Positions 42,018 to 51,213 are shown, counted from the stretch's first letter. The stretch is DNA of 64,000 nt from Bradyrhizobium sp. SRL28 (GCF_018596315.1 NZ_JAHEAG010000008.1:124001-188000); one strand, 5' to 3'. A program made the numbers and translations. Notes: generated by a model from the sequence alone, not told the origin.

Positions 42018-43442
42018 ATGATTGGATTGCTTGGGATGCGTGGGGTGAAGGAATTTACCGGAGCTGCGGCTTCGGCCCTTCTATTTGTGTGCTTGGGCTC
42101 GACGCCCGTCTTGGCCGACACGATTGAGGCAGCGCTGGTGCGCGCCTATCAGAACAATCCGCAGCTCAATGCGCAGCGCGCGCAGGTTCGTGTCACCGAC
42201 GAGAACGTGCCGCAGGCGCTGTCGGGCTATCGCCCGAGGGTCGCGGTCACGGCGAGCGCGGGCTTCCAATATACGGATTCGCTGAGCACGCAGGGCGGCG
42301 ACCCTACCAACCTCGTTAAAACCCCTATCGTCGGCGCCAATGCGCCGCGCAGCGTCGGCGCCACCGTTACGCAGACGCTCTTCAACGGCCAGCAGACCGC
42401 GAACAGGACCAGAGCCGCGGAGAGCCAGGTTTCCGGCGCGCGCGAAGCCCTGCGCGCACTCGAACAGACCGTCCTGCTCAGCGCCGCGACGATCTACATG
42501 GACTATCTGCGCGATTCCGCGATCGTCGAGGTGCAGAAGAGCAACGTTCGCGTGCTTGAGCAGACGCTGAAACAGACCCGCGATCGCTTCAATGTCGGCG
42601 AAGTCACCCGCACCGACGTTGCGCAGTCGGAGGCCCAGCTCGCCGCCGGCAAGACGCAGCTCCTGACCGCGGAAGCCAATCTGACGACGACGCGATCGAA
42701 CTTCCGCCGCATCATCGGTAACGAGCCGCAAGCGCTTGCGCCGGGTTCGCCGGTCGATCGCTTCCTGCCACCGACGCTGCCGGCTGCCGTCGAGCTCGGC
42801 CTGACGCAAAACCCGAATGTCACCGCGGCGATGTTCGGCATCGACGTCAGCTATCTCCAGGTCAAGGTGGCCGAAGGCGCGCTGTTGCCGACCGTCACGT
42901 TTCAGGCCTCGGTGCAGCAGTCCTATGAGCAGAGCCTGATACAATTCAGGTCGTTGGGCGCGTCCGCGGTCACGCAGCTTTCGGTGCCGATCTATCAGGG
43001 CGGCGCCGAATACTCGCTGATCCGCCAGTCCAAGGAAACGGCGGCACAGCAGCGCCTCGTTCTCGACCAGACCCGCGACCAGACCCGTGCCAACGTGGTC
43101 ACGGCATGGGGACAGCTCGTCGCCGGCAAGGCGCAGGTGCAGTCCGCCCAATCGCAGGTACAGGCGTCGGAAATCGCGCTCAACGGCGTGCGCGAGGAAG
43201 CCAAGGCCGGACAGCGCACCACGCTCGACGTGCTGAACGCGCAGCAGGCGCTGGTCAATGCGCGCGTCGCGCTCGTCACCGCGCAGCACGATCGCGTGGT
43301 GGCGTCGTACTCGGTTCTGAACACGATCGGACGGCTGTCGCCGCAAGTGCTCAACCTGCCGACCACGGTTTACGACCCGAGTGTGCACTATCACCAGGTG
43401 CGCGACAGCTGGGCCGGCGTTCGCACACCCGACGGCCGCTGA
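42018..43442 (+). CDS. tolC: TolC-family outer-membrane channel protein
   Basis: About 474 residues from ATG 42018 (MIGLLGMRGVKEF); an ATG 18 bases later is possible, and the frame is open much further upstream without coding character. A signal peptide ends near VLADT. The TolC pattern follows: IEAALVRAYQNNPQLNAQR, RSVGATVTQTLFNGQQTANR, NVGEVTRTDVAQSEAQLAAG and AGQRTTLDVLNAQQALVNA, i.e. two repeats of the outer-membrane efflux domain. It forms the trimeric outer-membrane duct for type I secretion or efflux systems. Unlike the NodT-type factor near 23 kb it has no lipobox. Confidence 0.93.
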   Translation: MIGLLGMRGVKEFTGAAASALLFVCLGSTPVLADTIEAALVRAYQNNPQLNAQRAQVRVTDENVPQALSGYRPRVAVTASAGFQYTDSLSTQGGDPTNLVKTPIVGANAPRSVGATVTQTLFNGQQTANRTRAAESQVSGAREALRALEQTVLLSAATIYMDYLRDSAIVEVQKSNVRVLEQTLKQTRDRFNVGEVTRTDVAQSEAQLAAGKTQLLTAEANLTTTRSNFRRIIGNEPQALAPGSPVDRFLPPTLPAAVELGLTQNPNVTAAMFGIDVSYLQVKVAEGALLPTVTFQASVQQSYEQSLIQFRSLGASAVTQLSVPIYQGGAEYSLIRQSKETAAQQRLVLDQTRDQTRANVVTAWGQLVAGKAQVQSAQSQVQASEIALNGVREEAKAGQRTTLDVLNAQQALVNARVALVTAQHDRVVASYSVLNTIGRLSPQVLNLPTTVYDPSVHYHQVRDSWAGVRTPDGR

Positions 43443-43481
43443 CCTCCGAGTCAATTTCCGCACAGGCGGGATGAAATCGTC

Positions 43482-43504
43482 GCCCGGCGCCTGAAGCGCC
43501 GGGC
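43482..43504 (+). terminator. GC-rich hairpin after tolC
   Basis: GCCCGGCGC and GCGCCGGGC form a perfect 9-bp stem with a 5-base loop, 40 bases after the tolC stop, followed by GCTTTGCTTGC. The stem is strong and the T-tract modest. Confidence 0.7.
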
Positions 43505-43760
43505 GCTTTGCTTGCAATCAATTGTGGCCATGACGTACCTTTTCTGGGGCGAGCTGAGCGATTCGTGGCCTGCGTCTTTGCATCTCATGGACGCGCGTCG
43601 GGGTCGTTTTGAGGGGAGCAGGACTCTGCGCGCGGGGCAGCGGGCGGGGCTTGATCTGGGGACAAGTCGGGCTTGTGCGATGAAAATCCCGGCCTGCATA
43701 TCCGGAACCGGCAATTCCTTCGTGGCTTTGGTGTAAAATGGTTTCGATGTGGAGTCGGAA

Positions 43761-44477
43761 ATGACGCAACCTGCAAAGGTCCAAGAGCCCTCGATGGAGG
43801 AGATTCTGGCGTCGATCCGTCGCATCATTGCCGACGACGAGGCAAAGCCTGCGGCTGCCGAAAAGCCGGCGAGCCCGGCGGTCGCCGCGAAGCCGGCCGT
43901 CATGAAGGATATCCCGCCGTCGGCGATTGCGCCGGCGCCGAAGCCGGTTGCCGCGCCGAAGCCGGCCCCGCCACCACCGCCGCCTGCGCCCGAACCGGCT
44001 GCCAGCAACAATCAGGACGACATCGATGCGATGCTGGCGAGCCTCGATGCGGCGACGCCCGAGGCGGACATAAGGCCGGCGCAGCCCGAGCCCGAAGCCG
44101 ACGTGTTTGAACTCACCGACGAGATGGCATTGCCAGAGCCGACACCACCAGCGCCAACCTTCAGCAAGGTCGAGCCGCAGGACGACATCGAATTCACCGA
44201 AGCCAAGGCGTCACGTCGCCAGCCGGCCTATGAGCCGCCGTTCGAGAGCGCCGCGCCGGCACGACCAATTTTATCGCATTCGACGGTTTCCGCCGTTGAA
44301 TCCGCCTTCAATTCATTGGCCAACACCGTGCTGAGCAACAATGCGCGGACGCTGGAAGATCTGGTCAAGGAAATGCTTCGACCAATGCTGAAATCCTGGC
44401 TCGACGACAATCTTCCGGGATTGGTGGAGCGGATCGTCAAGGCCGAAATCGAGCGGGTTTCGCGCGGCGGGCGCTAG
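43761..44477 (+). CDS. popZ: PopZ (DUF2497) pole-organising protein
   Basis: A 238-residue protein from ATG 43761 with GGAG about 6 bases upstream. The three-part PopZ layout is clear: an N-terminal helix SMEEILASIRRIIADDE (11-27), a long Pro/Ala/acid-rich disordered linker (about 28-165), and a C-terminal helical oligomerisation region (LVKEMLRPMLKSWLDDNLPG, then LVERIVKAEIERVSRG). PopZ forms a polar matrix that recruits ParB and polarity factors in alphaproteobacteria. It sits immediately upstream of valS as in many relatives. Confidence 0.93.
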   Translation: MTQPAKVQEPSMEEILASIRRIIADDEAKPAAAEKPASPAVAAKPAVMKDIPPSAIAPAPKPVAAPKPAPPPPPPAPEPAASNNQDDIDAMLASLDAATPEADIRPAQPEPEADVFELTDEMALPEPTPPAPTFSKVEPQDDIEFTEAKASRRQPAYEPPFESAAPARPILSHSTVSAVESAFNSLANTVLSNNARTLEDLVKEMLRPMLKSWLDDNLPGLVERIVKAEIERVSRGGR

Positions 44478-44506
44478 CCCCAAGGCTACGTTAAGGCTAC
44501 ATCGAA

Positions 44507-44522
44507 GCTGCCTCGAGGCAGC
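44507..44522. terminator. 16-bp perfect palindrome between popZ and valS
   Basis: GCTGCCTCGAGGCAGC is exactly self-complementary and lies 30 bases after the popZ stop; two AAGGCTAC direct copies precede it. No T-run follows, so it may be a weak terminator or a protein site. Confidence 0.4.
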
Positions 44523-44760
44523 CTCGGCGGGCGTCGACCGGGACCCCATTCGGACATTCAAACCGGCGTTACCGTGGCTCCCCGCAGCCCCCAGACTGAG
44601 TTGTCAGGTTGACTTGAGGCGCTGCGGCGGCTTTCTAGGGGCGGCGCGGTGCCGATCACATCCAAACCGGGCGCTACCACGTTGATTCGATTCACATTCT
44701 TTGAGCGGACCGGCGACGGATTTGCTCAAGAACGCCCTCTACATCTCCAATTGCAGTGCC

Positions 44761-47628
44761 ATGATCGAGAAAAACTACCAGCCCGCCGATATCGAAAGCC
44801 GCATGTCCCGGATCTGGGAGGAGAGCGGCGCATTCAAGGCCGGCCGACCTGAGCGCAAGGACGCCGCGCCGTTCACCATCGTGATCCCGCCGCCGAACGT
44901 GACGGGCTCGCTGCATATGGGCCACGCGCTGAACAACACGCTGCAGGACATTCTCTGCCGCTTCGAGCGGATGCGCGGCCGCGACGTGCTGTGGCAGCCC
45001 GGCACCGACCATGCCGGCATTGCGACCCAGATGGTGGTCGAACGGCAATTGATGGAACGGCAGGAACCGGGCCGCCGCGACCTGGGCCGCGCCAAATTCC
45101 TCGAGCGCGTCTGGCAGTGGAAGGCGGAGAGCGGCAACGTCATCGTCAATCAGTTGAAGCGCCTAGGCGCTTCCTGCGACTGGTCGCGCGAACGCTTCAC
45201 GATGGACGAGGGGCTGTCGCGCGCCGTCGTAAAAGTGTTCGTCGAGTTGCACCGCGCAGGGTTGATCTACAAAGACAAGCGGCTGGTGAACTGGGATACG
45301 AAACTGCTCACCGCGGTCTCCGACCTCGAAGTGCAGCAGGTCGAGGTCAAGGGCAGTCTCTGGTACCTGCGCTATCCGATCGAGGGCAAGACGTTCAGCC
45401 CCGACGATCCCTCGACTTTTGTCGTCGTGGCGACGACGCGCCCCGAGACGATGCTTGGCGACACCGCCGTTGCTATTCATCCGGACAACGAGCGGATCGG
45501 ACATCTGATCGGCCAGCATGTGATCCTGCCGCTGGTCGGCCGCCGCATCCCGATCATCGGCGACGATTACGCCGATCCCGAGAAGGGTTCGGGCGCGGTC
45601 AAGATCACGCCTGCGCACGACTTCAACGACTTCGAGGTCGGCAAGCGTCACGGCCTGCCGCGGATCAACGTGTTTGATCAGGAAGGCTGCATGAACCTCG
45701 TGGGCAACGAGGATTATTTGCGCGGCTTGCCGGAAGGCGCGGACCAGCTTGCGGAAGAATTGCACAACGTCGACCGCTTCGCCGCGCGCAAGAAGCTCGT
45801 GACCCGGCTGGAGGATTTCGGCTTCCTGGAAAAGGTCGAGCCGAATACGCATATGGTGCCGCATGGCGACCGCTCCGGCGTGGTCCTTGAGCCCTATCTG
45901 ACCGACCAGTGGTATGTCGACGCCAAGACGATGGCTCAGCCCGCGATCGCGGCTGTGCGCTCGGGTGCGACCGAGTTCGTGCCGAAGAACTGGGAAAAGA
46001 CCTATTTCGAATGGATGGAGAACATCCAGCCCTGGTGCATCTCGCGCCAGCTCTGGTGGGGCCATCAGATCCCGGCGTGGTACGGCCCTGACGGCAAGGT
46101 GTTCGTCGCCGAGACCGAAGAGGAAGCCGTCGGCAACGCGCTCGGTTACTATGTCGAGCAGGAAGTCATCACGGCAGAGCAGGGGCGCGAGATGGCGCAG
46201 GACCCTCCCAAGCGCGAGGGCTTCATCGTCAGAGATGAGGATGTGCTCGACACCTGGTTTTCCTCCGGGCTGTGGCCATTCTCGACGCTCGGCTGGCCGG
46301 ATGAAACGCCGGAATTGAAGCGCTATTACCCGACCAATGTCCTCGTCACCGGATGGGACATCATCTTCTTCTGGGTCGCCCGGATGATGATGATGGGCCT
46401 ACACTTCATGAAGGACGCGCCGTTCTCGACCGTCTACATCCACCGCCTGGTTCGCGACGAGAAGGGCGCGAAGATGTCGAAGTCGAAAGGCAACGTCATC
46501 GATCCCCTGGGCGTGATCGACGACTTTGGCGCGGACGCGCTGCGCTTTGCGCTGGCGCGCGGCGCGGCTCACAGCCACGACATCAAGCTGTCGCCGCAAC
46601 TCGTCGAAACCAATCGCAATTTTGCGACCAAGCTGTGGAACGCCTGCCGCTTCGCCGAGATGAACGGTTGCGAGCAGCCCGCAGGCTTCGATCCGACGGC
46701 GGCAAAGGAAACCTTGAACCGCTGGATCGCACACGAGACCTCGCGCGCCACGCGGGAGGTCACCGAGGCGATCGAGGGCTATCGCTTCAACGATGCGGCC
46801 AATGCGATCTACCGCTTCGTCTGGAACGTCTATTGCGACTGGTATGTCGAACTCGCAAAGCCCGTGCTGATGGGCGAAGAGAGCGCCGCGAAGGCCGAGA
46901 CCCGCGCCATGACTGCCTGGGCGCGGGACGAGATCCTCAAGCTGCTGCATCCGTTCATGCCCTTCATCACCGAAGAGCTCTGGGCGGTGACGGCCAAGCG
47001 CGACGGCCTCTTGGTGCTGGCCGAGTGGCCGCGCAAGGCGAGCGCGTTGACCGAGGAGCAGATCGCTTCGATGGCGCTGGCAGGGCCGGGCGATCCGCTG
47101 ATCGCGCCGGTCATGGCCGCGCTCGACGCCGGCGATTTTAGCGACCCTGCCGCGGAAGCCGAAATCGGCTGGGTGGTCGATCTCGTCACCGCCATCCGTT
47201 CGGTGCGCTCGGAAATGAACATCCCGCCGGCAACGCTGATCCCGCTGGTGCTGTCGGGTGCGTCCACCGAGACCAAAGAGCGCGCACAGCGCTGGAACGA
47301 CACCGTGAAACGCCTGGCGCGCTTGGCGGATATTTCTTTCGCCGATCGCCCGCCGGAAGGCGCGGTGCAGCTGCTCGTGCGCGGCGAGGTGGTCGCGCTG
47401 CCGCTGAAGGGCGTCATTGATCTTTCGGCAGAGAAGGCCCGGCTCGACAAGGAAATCGTCAAGGCCGACGCGGACATCAAGCGGGTCGACGCCAAACTCG
47501 GCAATGAGAAATTCGTGGCCAACGCGCCCGAAGAGATCGTCGAGGAGGAAAAGGAAAAGCGCGAGGCAGCGGTGGAGCGAAAGGCCAAGCTCCAGGAAGC
47601 GCTGGAACGGTTGAAGATGGCGTCCTGA
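44761..47628 (+). CDS. valS: Valyl-tRNA synthetase
   Basis: A 955-residue class I aminoacyl-tRNA synthetase. The HIGH motif is HMGH (52-55) in PPNVTGSLHMGHALN, and KMSKS is at 571-575 (GAKMSKSKGNVIDPL). An editing domain (VVVATTRPETMLGDTAVAIH), the anticodon-binding domain and the C-terminal coiled coil (LSAEKARLDKEIVKADADI, then EKREAAVERKAKLQEALERL) are in order and full length. It charges tRNA-Val and hydrolyses mischarged Thr. The ATG at 44761 was chosen because 20 upstream codons are not family-like. Confidence 0.97.
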   Translation: MIEKNYQPADIESRMSRIWEESGAFKAGRPERKDAAPFTIVIPPPNVTGSLHMGHALNNTLQDILCRFERMRGRDVLWQPGTDHAGIATQMVVERQLMERQEPGRRDLGRAKFLERVWQWKAESGNVIVNQLKRLGASCDWSRERFTMDEGLSRAVVKVFVELHRAGLIYKDKRLVNWDTKLLTAVSDLEVQQVEVKGSLWYLRYPIEGKTFSPDDPSTFVVVATTRPETMLGDTAVAIHPDNERIGHLIGQHVILPLVGRRIPIIGDDYADPEKGSGAVKITPAHDFNDFEVGKRHGLPRINVFDQEGCMNLVGNEDYLRGLPEGADQLAEELHNVDRFAARKKLVTRLEDFGFLEKVEPNTHMVPHGDRSGVVLEPYLTDQWYVDAKTMAQPAIAAVRSGATEFVPKNWEKTYFEWMENIQPWCISRQLWWGHQIPAWYGPDGKVFVAETEEEAVGNALGYYVEQEVITAEQGREMAQDPPKREGFIVRDEDVLDTWFSSGLWPFSTLGWPDETPELKRYYPTNVLVTGWDIIFFWVARMMMMGLHFMKDAPFSTVYIHRLVRDEKGAKMSKSKGNVIDPLGVIDDFGADALRFALARGAAHSHDIKLSPQLVETNRNFATKLWNACRFAEMNGCEQPAGFDPTAAKETLNRWIAHETSRATREVTEAIEGYRFNDAANAIYRFVWNVYCDWYVELAKPVLMGEESAAKAETRAMTAWARDEILKLLHPFMPFITEELWAVTAKRDGLLVLAEWPRKASALTEEQIASMALAGPGDPLIAPVMAALDAGDFSDPAAEAEIGWVVDLVTAIRSVRSEMNIPPATLIPLVLSGASTETKERAQRWNDTVKRLARLADISFADRPPEGAVQLLVRGEVVALPLKGVIDLSAEKARLDKEIVKADADIKRVDAKLGNEKFVANAPEEIVEEEKEKREAAVERKAKLQEALERLKMAS

Positions 47629-47649
47629 TGCAGGACGCTGAACTATCCC

Positions 47650-47734
47650 CGTCATTGCGAGGAGCGAAGCGACGAAGCAATCCATCTATCCGTTATGCGG
47701 CACGATGGATTGCTTCGCTCCGCTCGCAATGACG
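47650..47734. repeat. REP-like palindromic repeat, copy 1
   Basis: CGTCATTGCGAG and CTCGCAATGACG close the element; inside, GCGACGAAGCAATCCAT pairs imperfectly with ATGGATTGCTTCGC. It follows valS by 21 bases. The same element recurs at 48184 and 50402. Confidence 0.88.
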
Positions 47735-47765
47735 GCTGAGGTTTCTCAGTCATCATCGAGGGCCT
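47705..47765 (+). repeat. 61-bp direct repeat, left copy (flanks VOC gene)
   Basis: This segment, from ATGGATTGCTTCGCTCCGCT to GAGGGCCT, matches 48264-48324 in the same orientation with two mismatches in 61 bases. It comprises the right half of REP copy 1 and 31 further bases reaching to 5 bases before the VOC start. Confidence 0.85.
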
Positions 47766-47770
47766 AATCG

Positions 47771-48157
47771 ATGCTCGACCACGTCTCCATCACCGTTTCC
47801 GATTTCGCCGCCGCCGAACGCTTCTACGACGCAATCATGCAGGCGCTCGACGTCGTCAAGGTCGGCCGCAGTGACCGCTGGCTCGGCTATGGCGAGCGGG
47901 CCGACGCCGAGTATCCGGACCGCGTCTATCTCGCGATCTACAGGGGTCCTAGGCCGGACGAGGCCACCAGCCGCCACTGGTGTTTCAAGGCAAAATCACG
48001 AGCCGAGGTCGATGCCTTCTGGCGCGCCGGCATCGCCGCCGGCGGCACCGATGACGGCCCGCCCGGCCTACGCCACTACCACGCCGCCTACTACGGCGCC
48101 TTCCTGCGCGATCCCGACGGCAACAAGGTCGAGGCGGTTTGCCATCGGGCGGAGTAG
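47771..48157 (+). CDS. VOC-family (glyoxalase/dioxygenase superfamily) protein
   Basis: A 128-residue single-module protein starting MLDHVSITVSDFAAAERFYD, the classic VOC opening with the first metal-ligand histidine (H4). SRHWCFKAKSRAEVDAFW and AYYGAFLRDPDGNKVEAVCH follow, giving the second histidine region and the final glutamate of the metal site. Substrate unknown; the subgroup is often annotated as glyoxalase/bleomycin-resistance-like. It lies between 61-bp direct repeats that include its immediate upstream sequence. Confidence 0.87.
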   Translation: MLDHVSITVSDFAAAERFYDAIMQALDVVKVGRSDRWLGYGERADAEYPDRVYLAIYRGPRPDEATSRHWCFKAKSRAEVDAFWRAGIAAGGTDDGPPGLRHYHAAYYGAFLRDPDGNKVEAVCHRAE

Positions 48158-48183
48158 CAGCAGGAGGAAGCGTAGCCGGCCCT

Positions 48184-48293
48184 CGTCATTGCGAGCGCAG
48201 CGACTTGTCCACCGTAGCTCAATGAGCGAAGGCGGAAGCAATCCATCGTCCCGCAAGGAAAGTATGGATTGCTTCGCTCCGCTCGCAATGACG
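48184..48293. repeat. REP-like palindromic repeat, copy 2
   Basis: It has the same closing arms as copy 1 (CGTCATTGCGAGCG / CGCTCGCAATGACG) and the same core GGAAGCAATCCAT / ATGGATTGCTTC, with a 25-base insertion in the left half. It lies 26 bases after the VOC stop. Confidence 0.88.
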
Positions 48294-48324
48294 GCTGAGG
48301 TTTCTCAGTCCTCATCTAGGGCCT
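48264..48324 (+). repeat. 61-bp direct repeat, right copy
   Basis: The partner of 47705-47765 (59 of 61 bases identical). It includes the right half of REP copy 2 and continues into sequence that matches the region just upstream of the VOC gene, ending 22 bases before the M20 peptidase stop. Confidence 0.85.
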
Positions 48325-48345
48325 GTTTGATGCGCTGCACCGGCC

Positions 48346-49638
48346 TCATTTCACCTTGTCCTGCGACACATCCATGATCATGCGCGCCGACAGATAAAGG
48401 CGTGGCACGATTGTCTCCAGCTTTACGTATTCGGCGTCGTTCGAGTGGGCGCCGTAGCCGCTGAGGCCAAAGCCCTCGATCACGGCAGCATTGGTCTTCA
48501 GCGCAGCGAACGCGGCGTCGGTACCGCCGCCGCCGGCCGCGTCGAACACCTTCAATGGCAACCCCAATTCCTCGTAGATGGCAGCGCCGTGGGCGGCCAG
48601 GCGGCGCGAAGCGGGCGTGGCTTCCAGCGGCGGGCGGCGCATCTCGAAGCGGAGCTGCACCTTGGCGTCGGGAATCCGTTTGCTCTTCACGCGTTGCTGC
48701 AGCGTGGCCTCCAGCTGGGTGAAATCGGACACCTTCAGCGCCCTGGCGTCGCCTTGCGCGGTGGCCTGTGCCGGGATCACGTTGCGGTTGGTACCGGCCT
48801 GCGAGACCGTCCAGTTCAGGCTCAGGCCCTGGTCACGCCGCGACAGGTCGCTCAATTGCAGAACCTGGTGGGACAGCTCGACCAGCGCATTCACGCCCTT
48901 GTCCGGCGCAGCGCCCGCGTGCGAGGCCTTGCCGTCCACCGTCAGGTACGCCGCGCCGATGCCGCTGGTGGCCAGCCGCAGGCGGCCGTCCTCTCCGCCG
49001 GCTTCGTAGGAGAACACGGCGTCCTGTTCGCCCGCCATGCGGGTGATGGTGCTGCGAGAGCCCGGTGAGCTGATCTCCTCGTCGCCGTTGATCAGTACGG
49101 TCAGCGTGCCGTAGTCTTGGAACTTCAATGTTTGCAGCATCGCTATCGCGTGCAGGATGAGTGCGATGCCCTGCTTGTCGTCGGCGATGGCCAGCCCGTA
49201 GGCGCGATCACCGTCGATGCGGAAGGGTTGATCTTTCAGCATGCCCGGCAGGTAGACGGTGTCCATGTGGGCGATCAGCATGATCTTCTTGTTGCCGGTC
49301 CCCTTGAATTCGGCGTGCACCATGGCGCCCGGTTTGGGCGGCGTGTCGTCCATCCGGTAGATGTCGGTCGGCTCGACGATCTCGACCTTGCCGCCCAGCC
49401 GGGTCAGGCGTTCGCCGATCAACGCCGCCAGCCGGGCCAGGCCCTCGGCAGCCTTGCTGCCGGATTCGATGTTCACGAGATCGCGCAGCGTATCGAGCAG
49501 CGGAGTTTTTTCTTGCTGCGCCAGATCGTGGATGCGTTCCACGGGGCCAGCCGGCGAGGGAACGGCCGACAAGACCAAAGTGCAGGCGGCGATACAGGCG
49601 AGGGCGAAATGCAGAGGGAACCGTGCGGGACGCGACAT
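48346..49638 (-). CDS. M20-family metallopeptidase, carboxypeptidase G2-like (glutamate carboxypeptidase)
   Basis: A 430-residue protein with a signal peptide (ALACIAACTLVLSAVPSPAG), so periplasmic. GAAAGGACAACC precedes the ATG at 49638 and decides the start. Metal and catalytic residues appear as IAHMDTVYLPG (H124, D126), IADDKQG near 154 and NGDEEISSPGS (E187/E188); a further zinc histidine is expected near the C-terminus (SGYGAHSNDAEYV). The closest characterised type is CPG2, which removes C-terminal glutamate from folates and peptides. It is bounded by REP copies and a repeat-derived gene-free stretch, and may be an accessory acquisition. Confidence 0.88.
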   Translation of the reverse strand: MSRPARFPLHFALACIAACTLVLSAVPSPAGPVERIHDLAQQEKTPLLDTLRDLVNIESGSKAAEGLARLAALIGERLTRLGGKVEIVEPTDIYRMDDTPPKPGAMVHAEFKGTGNKKIMLIAHMDTVYLPGMLKDQPFRIDGDRAYGLAIADDKQGIALILHAIAMLQTLKFQDYGTLTVLINGDEEISSPGSRSTITRMAGEQDAVFSYEAGGEDGRLRLATSGIGAAYLTVDGKASHAGAAPDKGVNALVELSHQVLQLSDLSRRDQGLSLNWTVSQAGTNRNVIPAQATAQGDARALKVSDFTQLEATLQQRVKSKRIPDAKVQLRFEMRRPPLEATPASRRLAAHGAAIYEELGLPLKVFDAAGGGGTDAAFAALKTNAAVIEGFGLSGYGAHSNDAEYVKLETIVPRLYLSARMIMDVSQDKVK

Positions 49639-50401
49639 GGTTGTCCTTTCAAATGACGGCAACGCGTCAACTGAGGGCACTCAACTGCGTCAAGCAGGAG
49701 ACCGCGGCGACATGGGGTGGGCCACGCTTCTCGACCCTGCGCGATTGTGCGATTTTCTCCAGCAGTTTCAAGCTGATTTGCCCTGTCCAGTTTCGGCCGC
49801 AAAAATATTCCGCTTCTCGCCCGCCCCAAATCACCCCTACAACTCCCGCCATCCCGTCCCGAGAAGAGGGGCGTTGGCCATCGTCACGAACGTTGGGGCG
49901 GGTTGCGGTGGACGCGGCAGCGTCAGGCGCGAAGATGTTCGCAGGGCGGTTATCCGTGAGCGGGCATGGCGCGCAGACGAACGGCGCTTAAACGCTTTCG
50001 CTTTTTGCTTCGGCCGGAATGCACTTGGCTGGTTGAAGTCTGTGGCGAGGGAAGCTGCGTACGGCAAAACCGTGTGGTTCTGGCACCCGTGGCTGGTGTC
50101 AAGCTGGCGGAGGTTTGCAGGCACCCAACCGGGTCATGCGAGCCGTCAATTCGTCAGCGACGGAGGCAAGAGGAATTCGTCTCCGGGGAGAGCACGGCAT
50201 AAGCCGTAAGACCATTGCGCGGGGAATGCCGGGATGCTCCGGCTGTACCTGTATGCTCGTGTGCGCATTCTTGAGTGCATCTTGCACACGAGACCGCGGG
50301 TGCTAGCCGGCATCCGGCATTCCCTGCGCCCTCTCATCTCGGGGCGAACGATTTGCAAAAGCTCGGGCGCACTGTGTCGCGAGAATGCGAAACTATATCC
50401 A
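49639..50401. other. Gene-free stretch resembling a dispersed rhizobial repeat
   Basis: About 760 bases without a credible gene, although several frames stay open. The right two thirds (from about 49850), with translations such as VVLAPVAGVKLAEV and RGEHGISRKTIARGMPG, recall non-coding repeated sequence that I have seen mis-annotated as ORFs in many Bradyrhizobium genomes; this is memory, not a search result. GGAATGCCGGGATGC and nearby CATCCGGCATTCC form an imperfect inverted pair around 50222-50322. Confidence 0.45.
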
Positions 50402-50513
50402 CGTCATTGCCTGCGACAAACGCGAAGCGTTTGTGCAAGGGAGCGACGCGACGAAGCAATCCACTTTTCCGTTATGCTGCGAGATGGATTGCTTCGCTGC
50501 GCTCGCAATGACG
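50402..50513. repeat. REP-like palindromic repeat, copy 3
   Basis: It has the same core (CGACGAAGCAATCCA / TGGATTGCTTCG) and right arm GCTCGCAATGACGGCTGA as copies 1 and 2, with a longer left half that contains its own hairpin (AAACGCGAAGCGTTT). It does not carry the extra 31-base tail shared by copies 1 and 2. It ends 21 bases before the glycosylase stop. Confidence 0.85.
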
Positions 50514-50534
50514 GCTGAAAGAGAAACCAAGTTG

Positions 50535-51140
50535 TCAAAACGGCTTGCTCAAAAACCTCGATCCCTTCAATCCGTAGCGCCAGGGCAGTTCGACCGCCTT
50601 GGTAATTCCGATCCGCACACCTGCGACGACCTCGGGTTTGCCGAGCCGCGCATGCAGCGCGAACGGCGGCTGATCCAGCGGCAACTCGCTGTGCTTGATC
50701 GTGATGCCGAGCGCCTCGCAGAGCTTGCCGGGTCCGGAACACAGCGCGCGTTCCTCCTGCAGGCCGCGGCGGCGGCGCATCGCAGGCAGACCGTGGGTCG
50801 GCTGCAGCGCGCGGATCAGCACGGCGCTGGCCGAGCCTTCCGCCTCGCAGACGAAATTGGCGCACCAGTGGATGCCGTAGGAACGGTAGACATAGGCAAA
50901 ACCCGGCGGGCCGAACATCACCCGGTTGCGCGGCGTCGGTCCATTGAAGGAATGCGCGGCCGGATCGGTGTGATGATACGCCTCGACCTCGGTGATGATG
51001 CCGCCGACGCCATTGACCAGCAGCGTCGCCCCGATCAGGTCGGGCGCGACCTCGTGCACGCTGCGGCCAAAGAACGAGCGTTTCAGCGGCTTGCCGAGGC
51101 GAGGGGCGGCGGCATCGGCCGGCTTCGGATTTGGAGCCAT
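50535..51140 (-). CDS. DNA-3-methyladenine glycosylase (AAG/MPG family)
   Basis: A 201-residue base-excision repair enzyme from ATG 51140. The catalytic glutamate is in GGIITEVEAYHHTDPAAHS, and RNRVMFGPPGFAYVYRSYGI, CSGPGKLCEALGI and the C-terminal segment are typical of the AAG fold. It excises alkylated purines. The frame remains open for 65 codons upstream, but that part is translated from the 21-bp tandem repeats and is not family-like. It is divergent from lipA. Confidence 0.9.
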   Translation of the reverse strand: MAPNPKPADAAAPRLGKPLKRSFFGRSVHEVAPDLIGATLLVNGVGGIITEVEAYHHTDPAAHSFNGPTPRNRVMFGPPGFAYVYRSYGIHWCANFVCEAEGSASAVLIRALQPTHGLPAMRRRRGLQEERALCSGPGKLCEALGITIKHSELPLDQPPFALHARLGKPEVVAGVRIGITKAVELPWRYGLKGSRFLSKPF

Positions 51141-51213
51141 TTTCAGGTGGGAATCACGGTGGAACAGGTGAAAACTGCCAATATCTTGCACGTTTCTGCT
51201 AGGCTCGGCGAGC

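Noticed and set aside
49361..50209. 282-codon plus-strand ORF starting inside the M20 peptidase gene
   Set aside because: It begins antisense to the peptidase and continues into the repeat-like gap; no domain or ribosome site.
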